From assembly GCA_902768605.1 (NCBI GenBank), contig CACXLY010000034.1, positions 1 to 32,687 on the forward strand: a stretch of DNA of 32,687 nucleotides. Reading direction: 5' to 3'. The DNA comes from an uncultured Bacteroidales bacterium. Lineage in GTDB: Bacteria > Bacteroidota > Bacteroidia > Bacteroidales > Bacteroidaceae. The notes beneath the pieces were generated by a model. That model did not search any database, was not told where the DNA came from, and saw nothing but the letters and a program-made list of their open reading frames with translations. Shown here piece after piece: positions 23,332-32,162 of the stretch; the stretch's first letter is position 1; each line of letters begins with the position of its first letter. A program made the position numbers and the translations under genes.

Positions 23332-26151
23332 TTGAAGGCAAGGTTTCTAACGATATTGACGGCGTGCTACGTGCTGGCATCTCTGGCGGCGCGTCCTACG
23401 GGAAGAATGTCTTTTCCCGGGGGCAGTGCCGACTCGCTTCGTACCGACAGCTTGCCCGACTCCACACAGGCGCAGCCCCTGCCCCTGCAGCCCTATACCA
23501 TCATGCCCGACAGCGTGCCGCCCGACACCATACCGCCCGACACGACGCGCAAGAGCAAGAATGCCCTCGACCTCCCCGTCAACTATTCCGCCGAAGACTC
23601 AATCACCTTCGACTACGTCAACTCGCGCGCCAACCTCTATGGCGGTGGCAAGGTGCAATACCAAAACCTGGAGCTCGAGGCCGATATCATCAACATCTCC
23701 ATCGACAGCAGTCTCGTCCATGCCACCGGCCGCACGGACACGTTGGGCAATGTTCAGGGAAAGCCGCTCTTCCGCCAAGGCGCCGACGAATACGAGCCTG
23801 ACAGCATCAGCTACAACTTCAGAACGCGCAAGGCATTCATCTCGAACGTCTATACGCAGCAAGGCGAAGGATACATGAAGAGCTTGGATGGCAAGCGCGA
23901 CAGCATGGGCACGATGTACGTCAAGAAAGCCTTCTACTCGACTTGCGACGCCGAACATCCCCACTTCTACCTCAACATGACCCGCGCCAAGATGCGCCCC
24001 GGAAAGGACGTCGTCTTCGGTCCCACATACCTCGTCGTCGAGGACGTCCCCATGCCTCTTGCCATACCCTACGGCTTCTTCCCCTTCAAGGACAAGTACA
24101 GCAGCGGCTTCATCATGCCCAGCTATGGCGACGAGACGACGCGCGGCTTCTATCTGCGCGAGGGCGGCTACTACTTTGCCTTCAACGACTATATCGATGC
24201 CAAGGTCCTGGCCGACATTTACACCAAGGGCTCCTGGCAGCTCTCTGCGCAGTCCACCTACAAAAAGAGATACAAGTTCAGCGGCAACCTCTACGTCAGC
24301 TATCAGTACACGCAGACGGGCGAAAAGAATATGCCCGACTACGCCGTATCGAAGGACTTCAAGCTCGTTTGGACGCACAGGCAAGACCCAAAGTCCAACC
24401 CCTCGCAGACCTTCTCGGCAAGCGTCAACTTCGCCACCAGCAGCTATGAGCGCAATAACCTCACAAGCATGTACAATCCCGCCAGCTATACGCAGAGCAC
24501 CCGTACCAGCAGTATCTCCTACAGCAAGTCATTCCCCAATCTGGGCCTGACGATAGGCACCACCTTCAATCTCTCCCAGCAGGTCCGCGACAGCAGCATC
24601 GCCGTCACCCTGCCTAACCTCACCATCCAGCTCAATCGCTTTTACCCCTTCAAGCGCAAGAAAATGGCCGGCAAGGAGCGATGGTACGAGAAGATCGGCA
24701 TGAGCTATTCGGGCACCCTGACCAACAGCATCAACACCAAGGAGAACATGCTTTTCAAGAGCAACCTTGTCAAGGACTGGCGCAACGGCATGCGGCACCA
24801 GATACCCATCAACGCCACATTCCCCGTCCTCAAGTACATCAACATCACGCCCGGCATTACCTTTACGGACCGCATGTACACGAAGAAGGTCATGCAGTCG
24901 TGGGACGAGGATACCCGTAGGGTGAAGCGCGACACCCTCAACGGTTTCTACAACGTCTATAACTTCGCGATGAACGTCAGCGCCAACACCAAGTTCTATG
25001 GTTTCTTCACGCCGAAGCCTTGGTTTGGAGGCAAGAAGATAAAGATGATACGCCACATGGTGACGCCCTCCCTTTCCTTCAACTTCGCGCCCGACTTCAG
25101 CAAACCCATGTGGGGCTTCTACGACACGTACGTCCGTACCGATGCTAACGGCAACGTCTCCACCGTGGCCTATTCGCCCTTCTCCGGCAGCGTCTATGGC
25201 ACGGCACCCAGCGGCATGTCCGGCAGCGTGCAGTTCGATGTCTCCAACAACGTCGAGATGAAGTGGCGCACCGACCGCGACACGACAGGGACGGGCGAGA
25301 AGAAAATCTCACTCATCGACGAACTGGGCGCCTCCATGAGCTACAACATGGCAGCGAAGACGAAGCCCTGGAGCGACCTTAACATGCACATTCGACTCAA
25401 ACTCACCAAATCCCATACCTTCTCCATGAACGCCGTATTCGCCACCTACGCCTACGAGCTCGACAAGAACGGCAACGTCTTCGTCAGCGACCATACAGAA
25501 TATGGCAAGGGACGCTTCGGACGTTTCCAGGGCATGACACAAAACCTCCACTATACCTTCAACAATCAGACGCTCGGCAAGCTGTTGAGCATGAGGGATA
25601 AACTGCGAGGGCGCTTCTCGGGCAGCCGCTATGGTGACGAGGACGAAGATGAGGATGATGAGGACTACGAGGATGACGTTGACCCCACCATGCAAAACGT
25701 CGATCCCGACCGCGCCAAAGGCGAGCGAGGAGCCAAGAAGGCTGAGAATGCCGACGTCGATGAGGACGGCTACCTCAAGTTCAAGATACCCTGGAGCCTG
25801 ACCGTCAGCTACGGCGTCTCCATGCGCGAAAACACCAGCGCACAGATTAACACCAAGCGAATGCGCTACCCCTACAAGTTCACCCAAACGCTCAACTTCT
25901 CGGGCAACGTCCGCATCGCCGACGGATGGAACATCAACTTCTCGTCGGGCTACGACTTCAACTACAAGAAGATGAGTATGACCACAATGTCCTTGGCGCG
26001 CGACCTGCACTGCTTCTCCATGTCGCTCAGCATGGTCATATCGCCCTACACCAGCTTCAACTTCCTATTTGCAGCCAAGGCAGGCACCCTGGCCGATGCC
26101 CTCCGATGGAAGAAGCAAAGCTCCTATAGCAGCAACGTCGAGTGGTATTGA
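23332..26151 (+). CDS. lptD: LptD/OstA-like LPS-assembly outer-membrane protein
   Basis: The 939-residue protein opens at a TTG codon (23332) that gives a signal peptide, KARFLTILTACYVLASLAA; no ATG in this frame would preserve it. A proline-rich linker (about 30-75) leads to an OstA-type beta-jellyroll (about 80-190, DSITFDYVNSRANLYGGGKV, YQNLELEADII), followed by a large barrel with repeated YxxSG strands and GPTYLVVEDVPMPLAIPYGFFP. It should insert lipopolysaccharide or lipooligosaccharide into the outer leaflet. Residues about 768-812 form a very acidic loop (DEDEDDEDYEDDVD) unlike the rest. No paired Cys pattern of the proteobacterial type is seen, as usual for Bacteroidetes. Its 3' end is 8 bp from the convergent GH92 gene. 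Confidence 0.92.
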   Translation: MKARFLTILTACYVLASLAARPTGRMSFPGGSADSLRTDSLPDSTQAQPLPLQPYTIMPDSVPPDTIPPDTTRKSKNALDLPVNYSAEDSITFDYVNSRANLYGGGKVQYQNLELEADIINISIDSSLVHATGRTDTLGNVQGKPLFRQGADEYEPDSISYNFRTRKAFISNVYTQQGEGYMKSLDGKRDSMGTMYVKKAFYSTCDAEHPHFYLNMTRAKMRPGKDVVFGPTYLVVEDVPMPLAIPYGFFPFKDKYSSGFIMPSYGDETTRGFYLREGGYYFAFNDYIDAKVLADIYTKGSWQLSAQSTYKKRYKFSGNLYVSYQYTQTGEKNMPDYAVSKDFKLVWTHRQDPKSNPSQTFSASVNFATSSYERNNLTSMYNPASYTQSTRTSSISYSKSFPNLGLTIGTTFNLSQQVRDSSIAVTLPNLTIQLNRFYPFKRKKMAGKERWYEKIGMSYSGTLTNSINTKENMLFKSNLVKDWRNGMRHQIPINATFPVLKYINITPGITFTDRMYTKKVMQSWDEDTRRVKRDTLNGFYNVYNFAMNVSANTKFYGFFTPKPWFGGKKIKMIRHMVTPSLSFNFAPDFSKPMWGFYDTYVRTDANGNVSTVAYSPFSGSVYGTAPSGMSGSVQFDVSNNVEMKWRTDRDTTGTGEKKISLIDELGASMSYNMAAKTKPWSDLNMHIRLKLTKSHTFSMNAVFATYAYELDKNGNVFVSDHTEYGKGRFGRFQGMTQNLHYTFNNQTLGKLLSMRDKLRGRFSGSRYGDEDEDEDDEDYEDDVDPTMQNVDPDRAKGERGAKKAENADVDEDGYLKFKIPWSLTVSYGVSMRENTSAQINTKRMRYPYKFTQTLNFSGNVRIADGWNINFSSGYDFNYKKMSMTTMSLARDLHCFSMSLSMVISPYTSFNFLFAAKAGTLADALRWKKQSSYSSNVEWY

Positions 26152-26159
26152 GTATCTGT

Positions 26160-28481
26160 TTAGGGCTTCTTCGTCATTGAGAGTTCCAGTGTGCCGCCGG
26201 CGGTGACGTCGGAGAACTTGATGCTGCCGGCCGTGCTCTTCTTGCCGTTGATGAGCTTCGAGGGCTGCACATAGACGTTCTTCTTCGAGTTGTTCTTGGC
26301 CGTGATGACGAACTTGTCGCCCTTGTAGTACTGCGAGTTGAGCTTAATCGTCGCTCTGTCGAAGATGGGGCTGCCGATTGAGAACGAGGGCTCGGGCGAG
26401 GTGAGGCCGTCGACGGCAAAGAGTCCGAGCGCTGCCATCACGTACCACGCGCCCAGCTGCCCCTGGTCTTCGTCCTGTCCGTAACCGTAGCCGTGGATGC
26501 CGTCGGTGCCGTAGAACTCGTCGCAAATGGCGCGAACCCACTTCTGAGACAAGTCGGGGCGTCCGCTGTGATTGAAGAGCCACGAGATGTGGAGGCAGGG
26601 CTGGTTGCCCTGATTGTAGTAGGTGCGGAGTCCTGCGAAGGCGTCAATCTCCTTGCCGCCCGAGAAGATTTGGGGCTGCGAGGCAACGAAGATGTCGTTC
26701 AAGCGCTTGTTGAACTCGTCTTTTCCCACTTTCTTTATGAGCTCCTCTGGTGTGTGGGGCACATAGAAGGTGTATTGCACGGCGTTGCCCTCCTGGAATC
26801 CACGCCACACCTGCATGGGGTCGAAGTTCGCGATGAAGTCGCCATTCTTCAGACGCGGATGCATGTAGCCCGTCTTTTCATCGAAGATGCGCTCCCAGCC
26901 TTTTGACATCCACATCAGCTTATCGTAGTCTTCCGTCTTGCCGAGGCTCTTTCCGAGCATGGCAGTAGCGTAGGCCGAGAAGCTGTACTCAAGGGTGTGT
27001 GAGCCGGAGAAGTAGAAGTCCTCGCCGCGCTCGCCAAGGTTCTTGTGCGGGGCATAGCCGAGCTCCACGAAGTCGGCGGTATCGTCCTTGCCGGCACCTT
27101 CGGGTCGGCGATTGCCGTCCATCTCGTTCTTCAGGCAAGCCTCGTAGGCGAGGTTGAGGTCGAAGTCGCGGATGCCGCATTGATAGGCTGCGTCAATCAT
27201 CAGCGGTAACTGGTTTGTGCCGACGCCCGAGACGTACTTCGAGTTGGCCAGTCCGTCGGCCAGCCAGCCGCAATCCTTGTATTCCTGAAGCGTCGAGGAG
27301 ACGAATTCCGACAGATGTTCCGGGTAAGCGAGCGCCCAGAGCTGCGTCAGGTTCCATTGTCCGCCCCACATCGCGTCGGTGTTGAACATGCTGAACTTTG
27401 GCGCTCCGTTCTGCATCGCTACCTGTCCGATGGTGCCGTCGTGCTTGGGGTACGCGCCGTTGACGTCGCTCATCACGCCTCTGCCGAGCAGGGCATGGTA
27501 GAGACCCGAGTAGAATTTCTTGAGGTCCTCCTCGTTTTTGCCTTCAACGACGATGCGCCTCAAAGCCTCGTCCCAAACAAGTTGCGAGCCTGCCTTTGCT
27601 TCGTCGAAGCTGACGCCGGTTGCCTCTGCACGGAGGTTGATGCGGGCATTCTGCACGGAGGTGTAGCTGATGCCGACCTTCGCCGTTATCTGTTCGCCCT
27701 TCTTCGTGTTATAATTAAGGTAGGCGCCTGCTCCGAGGCCATGCGCGTAGGTCTGGTTCTCGTGGACCTCCTCGCCGTTGAAAGTGCCGCAGGAGTTTGC
27801 TTTCTTGTCGACGACGGCCGAGAAGTAAATGCGCTGGTCGGCATTTGGCTGGTATTTCTTGATGTATTCCGGGCGTGTGATGACGTATCCCTCGACGGTG
27901 CCGTCCTCGTTAATCCACACCTCCGAGTCCTTCACCTTGCCGCTCTCGCCCTGTTGATGGCCGATGTCGAAGATGAGATGCGCGGACGAGGACTCGGGGA
28001 ACGTGAAGCGAAGGTAGGCGACGCGCTGTGTCGCCGTCACCTCGGCATTGATGCCATAGTCCTTGAGCATGACCTGATAATAGCCTGCTGTGGCATATTC
28101 TTCCTCATGACTGAAGGCAGAGCGGTAGCCCTTGGGACCTGTGCCGTCGGGAAGGCCGGGGATGGTGCGCAACTGCCCTGTAGAAGGGGCAAGGGTGATG
28201 CCGCCCACTTGGAACTCGTGGGTGCAGACGAAACCCTCGATGGACGTGTCGCGATAGTCGTAGCCGGTAGCTTGCCAGCCGTCGGCATTGCCGAGCGAGC
28301 CGTTTGTTGACGGGCCGGGCTTGGCCATTCCGAAGGGCATGGAGCCAGGGGCGAAATGGAAGGCGCGGCAATGAGCCGTGCCGATACGGGGCTCTACGTA
28401 CTGAATGAGCGACTTCGAGGTCTGCGCCACCGAAGCAAAAGTGCATGCCAAGAAGGATGCGAAAAGCAGAATCTTTTTCAT
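26160..28481 (-). CDS. Secreted GH92 exo-alpha-mannosidase
   Basis: The 773-residue protein has a signal peptide (MKKILLFASFLACTFASVAQ) and the two-domain GH92 fold: an N-terminal beta-sandwich (YVEPRIGTAHCRAFHFAPGS) and an alpha/alpha barrel. The likely general acid is E564 in WRGFQEGNAVQYTF. The likely base pair is D670 and D672 in YGQDEDQGQLGAW, where most characterised members have GNDDCGQMSAW. GH92 enzymes are calcium-dependent inverting alpha-mannosidases acting on N-glycans or yeast mannan; the altered motif leaves linkage specificity open. It lies 43 bp after a flippase gene on the same strand. Confidence 0.93.
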   Translation of the reverse strand: MKKILLFASFLACTFASVAQTSKSLIQYVEPRIGTAHCRAFHFAPGSMPFGMAKPGPSTNGSLGNADGWQATGYDYRDTSIEGFVCTHEFQVGGITLAPSTGQLRTIPGLPDGTGPKGYRSAFSHEEEYATAGYYQVMLKDYGINAEVTATQRVAYLRFTFPESSSAHLIFDIGHQQGESGKVKDSEVWINEDGTVEGYVITRPEYIKKYQPNADQRIYFSAVVDKKANSCGTFNGEEVHENQTYAHGLGAGAYLNYNTKKGEQITAKVGISYTSVQNARINLRAEATGVSFDEAKAGSQLVWDEALRRIVVEGKNEEDLKKFYSGLYHALLGRGVMSDVNGAYPKHDGTIGQVAMQNGAPKFSMFNTDAMWGGQWNLTQLWALAYPEHLSEFVSSTLQEYKDCGWLADGLANSKYVSGVGTNQLPLMIDAAYQCGIRDFDLNLAYEACLKNEMDGNRRPEGAGKDDTADFVELGYAPHKNLGERGEDFYFSGSHTLEYSFSAYATAMLGKSLGKTEDYDKLMWMSKGWERIFDEKTGYMHPRLKNGDFIANFDPMQVWRGFQEGNAVQYTFYVPHTPEELIKKVGKDEFNKRLNDIFVASQPQIFSGGKEIDAFAGLRTYYNQGNQPCLHISWLFNHSGRPDLSQKWVRAICDEFYGTDGIHGYGYGQDEDQGQLGAWYVMAALGLFAVDGLTSPEPSFSIGSPIFDRATIKLNSQYYKGDKFVITAKNNSKKNVYVQPSKLINGKKSTAGSIKFSDVTAGGTLELSMTKKP

Positions 28482-28524
28482 AACAGTTTATGGAAATAAT
28501 GGGGATTAATGGGAGCGAAGGGAG

Positions 28525-30048
28525 TTAGAGGGAACGCTTCTTTATCTTTCTCGTCAGACACTTTACACAATCCGAGCGGTACTGCAACTGATGGATACTC
28601 ATGGCTGCAGAACAGATAAAGGCAATGCCGCCTATCGTGTACTTCTCGGGCAAGGTGGGAGAAACGAGGAAGCAATAGACGACGGCCACGAACAGACAGG
28701 TGAATTGTCCGAGGCAATAAAGGAATGTGCTGCGATGGAAGACGAAGCCGTATCGGATGTGGCAAAACAGGAAATAGACTATCAAGTCGTAAAGGGCTCC
28801 GACGGAGAGCGCAACACCTGCTCCTATGAGTCCAAACGCATTGTAGCACCACCAGATAAGCAGTCCGAACAAGACGTCGAAGCAGACCTCAAGCACCAAG
28901 AACGCTATGCTGTGCCCCTTGGCAAGTATGCTGTATCCCATCGGCAAAGCCATGCAGCGCAGGAAGGAATAGAAGACCGACGTCACCGCCATGCCTTCCA
29001 CGACGATAAAGTCGTCCTTGTAAAGCACTTGCAAGACAAAAGGCATGAACAGGACAAGCAGTATGAGCAAGGGCGTCAAGATGAGCGTACAGACATCTAT
29101 CTGCTGGTTGATGGTGCTGTTCATGCGTTCCTTGTCGTTCTGCACAGCCGAGAGACGCGGGAAAAAGTCGGACTCCAAAGCCATGAAGACCAAGCCCGCA
29201 TAGCCGACCATCAGCGAATAGCCCGCATCGTAATGTCCTACCTCAGTCATCGTGTGACGAGCCAGAATGATGGCGGGGATTATCAGCTGCAAGCTGGAAT
29301 TGGCTATGCCTGCAAGGACGTATGGAATGCCTACCTTGATGAGCGGAATGCCCTCGTAGAAAGTCTTCTGCGAAAGGGGCTTGACCTTATACTTCACCAG
29401 GCGGAGCGAGAAGGCAAAGTGGACGAAAGCCGACAGGAAACCGCAAGCGATAAGTCCCAGGATGACACCTCGGATGCCAAATAAATAGTAAAGGGGAATG
29501 GTGCAAATCAGCGTGCCCAGAGCCAGCAACGTCTCGATAATCGCCACCTTACGCACTTGTCGCAAGCCTTTCAGGATGGAACATTCGCCTTCGGCTATGA
29601 TGTTTGTCACCGCTATAAGCGAAATAAGCATGACGGCAGGCCAGCGATGCCAATCGTGGTCGAAGAAGAAATAACTGATGACGGGCGAGAAGAACAGGCA
29701 AATGAGTACGGACAGAATTGCTGACCACAGCACCCATGTGCGAATCACCATTGCCTGATGTGCTATCTGCTCCTCTGTGCCTTTTTCGAAAAGCTCCCCC
29801 ATTTTTCGCGTAGCATTCAAAGGAATACCCATGTTGCTCGCTTTGTTGAGGAAGTCGGATACGGCGTTATAGGCATTAAACAAACCTAACCCCCAACTGC
29901 CAAGGATAAGAGTGGTGAGTTTCCTGCGCGCCATGCCAAGCAGCATCTTTAGCCCTTGCACACCACCAAAGATACTTGTGTACTTCAACACATGGTCGAA
30001 GGATGTATCGTTGGTCTCGGGATTATGCAGGTTCTTGAGCTCGTCCAT
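28525..30048 (-). CDS. Oligosaccharide flippase (O-antigen translocase, MOP superfamily)
   Basis: The 507-residue inner-membrane protein has about 12-14 helices, and SFDHVLKYTSIFGGVQGLKMLLGMARRKLTTLILG is the start pattern of Bacteroidetes Wzx-like translocases. It probably moves a lipid-linked oligosaccharide repeat across the inner membrane. Its gene is divergent from a GT2 glycosyltransferase and a hexapeptide acyltransferase that look like partners in one glycan pathway. It is a different subfamily from the flippase at 13984. A basic C-terminus (CLTRKIKKRSL) faces the cytoplasm. Confidence 0.88.
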   Translation of the reverse strand: MDELKNLHNPETNDTSFDHVLKYTSIFGGVQGLKMLLGMARRKLTTLILGSWGLGLFNAYNAVSDFLNKASNMGIPLNATRKMGELFEKGTEEQIAHQAMVIRTWVLWSAILSVLICLFFSPVISYFFFDHDWHRWPAVMLISLIAVTNIIAEGECSILKGLRQVRKVAIIETLLALGTLICTIPLYYLFGIRGVILGLIACGFLSAFVHFAFSLRLVKYKVKPLSQKTFYEGIPLIKVGIPYVLAGIANSSLQLIIPAIILARHTMTEVGHYDAGYSLMVGYAGLVFMALESDFFPRLSAVQNDKERMNSTINQQIDVCTLILTPLLILLVLFMPFVLQVLYKDDFIVVEGMAVTSVFYSFLRCMALPMGYSILAKGHSIAFLVLEVCFDVLFGLLIWWCYNAFGLIGAGVALSVGALYDLIVYFLFCHIRYGFVFHRSTFLYCLGQFTCLFVAVVYCFLVSPTLPEKYTIGGIAFICSAAMSIHQLQYRSDCVKCLTRKIKKRSL

Positions 30049-30070
30049 CAGTATTTAGTCATTCGGGCTG

Positions 30071-30078
30071 CAAAGATA
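30071..30078 (-). promoter_or_regulatory. Promoter -7 box of the flippase gene
   Basis: Minus-strand TATCTTTG followed by CAGCCCG lies 22 nt before the start codon at 30048. Confidence 0.65.
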
Positions 30079-30174
30079 CGAAAAATAGTTTATACTTTAT
30101 GGCTCTTGGTACATAGTTTTTCCATTTATCGTATAAATATGAACAATATAGTATGTATTTTGAATTAAATTTGC

Positions 30175-30182
30175 TACTTTTG
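30175..30182 (+). promoter_or_regulatory. Promoter -7 box of the GT2 gene
   Basis: TACTTTTG followed by CACGAC lies 21 nt before the ATG at 30204. It is back to back with the flippase promoter in the 155-bp divergent region. Confidence 0.62.
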
Positions 30183-30203
30183 CACGACTATGAACCATGA
30201 ACC

Positions 30204-31223
30204 ATGAGCCGTGAACTGATTTCTGTCATCGTGTGCGCCTATAATCAAGAGAACACGATTGGACGAACGCTCGACAGCATCTTGTCGCAGAAATGCCACT
30301 TGCCCATCGAGATTGTCATCGGGGAAGACTGCTCCACAGACCGCACACTTGCCGTCTGCCAGCAGTACCAGGAGCAGCACCCAGACACGATTCGCATCCT
30401 GGCTAACAAGCCCAACAAGGGGCTCGTCAGGAACTACTTTGACTGCCTTTGTGCCTGTCGGGGTAAGTATATTGCAGACTGTGCGGGCGACGACTTCTGG
30501 ATAGACAATCAGAAACTCGAGCAAGAATCCCGCATATTGGAGCAAGACGAGGGCGTCGGCATTGTCCATACCGACTGGCTAAGGCATAATGAAAAGACAG
30601 GGACGCTGCAGCCCCCTTCCGACTCTCTCCAAAGGGAGAGAACGACAGGAGCCGACAGTCCAATAATCTTCCCTCGGGGAGAATTAGAGAAGGCTATTCT
30701 GATGCCAAAAGAAAGACCTGCCATTCATCTCTGCACATCACTCTATCGCTACGATTGGATCAGGCAGGCGATGCATGACTATCCACAGTTCTTTGACCCA
30801 GACACTTATCGATGCGAGGACGTCCAGATAGCCTTCTTCCTCGCTCGCATGGGCAAAGTAGCCTACATCGACAAGCCTACTCTTGCCTACACTTGTGGCA
30901 ATTCAAGCATCTCGAATCCCAATAACGAGGAGAAACAGTTCCTGTTCTGGGCAAATACGACCAGACTTTCATTCGATTTGGCACAGACTTTCGACATACA
31001 TGACGCGCAACTTGACTGCTTCTTCCAAGCCCGCATCCATAAGCTCCTGATGCACGCATTCCGCAGCGGCATGCCGTCATTAAAGGCAAAAGCCATGGAG
31101 ATGCAACAAGAAATGAATGTCGCCGACAATCGCCAAACCCGTCTTGCCAAATTTCTCCTGCTCCCTATTGTCTGGCCAGCTATGCGTACACTCAGAACTG
31201 TCATTAAGTCTCTGCATCGATAA
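30204..31223 (+). CDS. Glycosyltransferase family 2
   Basis: The 339-residue protein has the GT-A fold: LISVIVCAYNQENTIGRTLDSIL binds the nucleotide, EIVIGEDCSTDRT follows, and the metal-binding motif is ADCAGDDFW (D96-D97). It transfers a sugar from a nucleotide donor in the cytoplasm to the growing lipid-linked glycan. Residues about 136-163 (PPSDSLQRERTTGADSPIIF) are encoded by an 86-bp palindromic element that remains in frame and enlarges the loop before the acceptor region. I start at MSRELISV, just after the promoter; another ATG two codons upstream is not in frame. The acyltransferase gene follows after 21 bp. Confidence 0.9.
   Translation: MSRELISVIVCAYNQENTIGRTLDSILSQKCHLPIEIVIGEDCSTDRTLAVCQQYQEQHPDTIRILANKPNKGLVRNYFDCLCACRGKYIADCAGDDFWIDNQKLEQESRILEQDEGVGIVHTDWLRHNEKTGTLQPPSDSLQRERTTGADSPIIFPRGELEKAILMPKERPAIHLCTSLYRYDWIRQAMHDYPQFFDPDTYRCEDVQIAFFLARMGKVAYIDKPTLAYTCGNSSISNPNNEEKQFLFWANTTRLSFDLAQTFDIHDAQLDCFFQARIHKLLMHAFRSGMPSLKAKAMEMQQEMNVADNRQTRLAKFLLLPIVWPAMRTLRTVIKSLHR
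30610..30695. repeat. Class II-like composite palindrome inside the GT2 gene
   Basis: The outer ends AGCCCCCTTC and GAGAAGGCT are near-inverted. The inner palindromes are CTCTCTCCAAAGGGAGAG and TTCCCTCGGGGAGAA, followed by TTAGAGAAGG. The plan is the same as the double modules at 462-529 and 6334-6430. Confidence 0.72.
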
Positions 31224-31244
31224 CATTTCCAAGCACCTAACCAC

Positions 31245-31904
31245 ATGAAACTTCGCACTTTCCTACATACAAATTGGCTGGCAACCTTGCGCCTCAACTA
31301 CAAAGCCGAAGGCTGGAAGGGCGTCATGCGTATGCCCATCAAAGTCTATGGCTCCCTGAAGCTGTCCCTGGCAGGCACCATCGTGCTCCCTCCTGGCTCA
31401 ACACGAAATACCGTCATCATCAACTCCGAACACGAGGACTACACAGCCTCCTCCGGCAAATCAGAATTGAATATCGGTGGAACATGGAAGGTGGGAGGCC
31501 TCCTGCGAATAGGTCCCGATTCGTGCATCATCATTGAGAAAGGTGCTTTGCTCGAGACAGGAGCGAACACATATCTGGGGCGCGACTCGCAGATTCATTG
31601 CTCTCATCACATCCACATCGGCAGTCGCGTGTTTGCCGGAGAAACATATATGTGCGACAGTTCCATCCATCCGATTGTCTCTTCCGGCATCGAAAAACCC
31701 ATGTTGGGAGAAGTAGTGATAGGCGACGGCACATATCTGGGCTTCAGAACCACTTTGTTGAAGGGTACAGTCGTTCCCGCGAGCTCTGTCGTTGGCAGTG
31801 GTGCAGTATGCTCTTCCGATTTCAGCAAGAGCGGCACGGAAAAGCTTTTCATTTGTGGCAACCCTGCAAAGGTAAAAGCGGCAGATGTGACGGCAAAGTT
31901 CTAA
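31245..31904 (+). CDS. Hexapeptide-repeat acyltransferase (left-handed beta-helix)
   Basis: The 219-residue protein has hexapeptide repeats in the second half: GGTWKVGGLLRIGPDSCIIIEKGALLE, GRDSQIHCSHHIHIGSRVFAG and GEVVIGDGTYLGFRTTLLKGTVV, ending in CGNPAKVKA as in the sugar O-acetyltransferase group. The His in CDSSIHPI could be catalytic. It probably acetylates a sugar of the glycan built by the GT2 protein upstream, 21 bp away on the same strand. Such enzymes act as trimers in the cytoplasm. The exact acceptor is unknown. Confidence 0.87.
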   Translation: MKLRTFLHTNWLATLRLNYKAEGWKGVMRMPIKVYGSLKLSLAGTIVLPPGSTRNTVIINSEHEDYTASSGKSELNIGGTWKVGGLLRIGPDSCIIIEKGALLETGANTYLGRDSQIHCSHHIHIGSRVFAGETYMCDSSIHPIVSSGIEKPMLGEVVIGDGTYLGFRTTLLKGTVVPASSVVGSGAVCSSDFSKSGTEKLFICGNPAKVKAADVTAKF

Positions 31905-31986
31905 GAATGCGTCGTTTTATATAAACGCGCAGGCGATGAAATCTTAAAAAATAAGCGTATAAAGAAGAAAAAAGTCTTGCCTGCGC

Positions 31987-32016
31987 TTGCAGAATTGGGA
32001 AAAAGTTGTACCTTTG
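31987..32016 (+). promoter_or_regulatory. Promoter of rplM-rpsI
   Basis: A TTG -33 box (31987-31989) is followed after 19 bp by the -7 box TACCTTTG (32009-32016). The transcript would start near 32023, leaving a leader of about 140 nt. Confidence 0.75.
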
Positions 32017-32022
32017 CACGCC

Positions 32023-32162
32023 GATTATTATCAAAGGGTCTCTAAAAGGCCCTCTCGAAGCGTGTGAATAGTCCGCCTCATTGGCCTGAGCGGACGGTTC
32101 GTGAATCGCTGCGACAAATGAGAAATAAACAAGGTAGAAACAAAACAAAAGTAAGACAAAGA
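32023..32162 (+). promoter_or_regulatory. Structured 5' leader of rplM (candidate ribosomal-protein leader)
   Basis: Two clear stems are visible: AGGGTC-TCTAAAA-GGCCCT (32035-32053), and a 9-bp stem with a single bulge, GTCCG-C-CTCA-TTGGCC-TGAG-CGGAC (32071-32095). An AGCG/CGCT pair (32059-32062 with 32107-32110) can enclose the second stem. An L13 operon leader that binds its own product is plausible; Bacteroidia leaders of this kind have been proposed from comparative work, as I recall. Confidence 0.6.
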
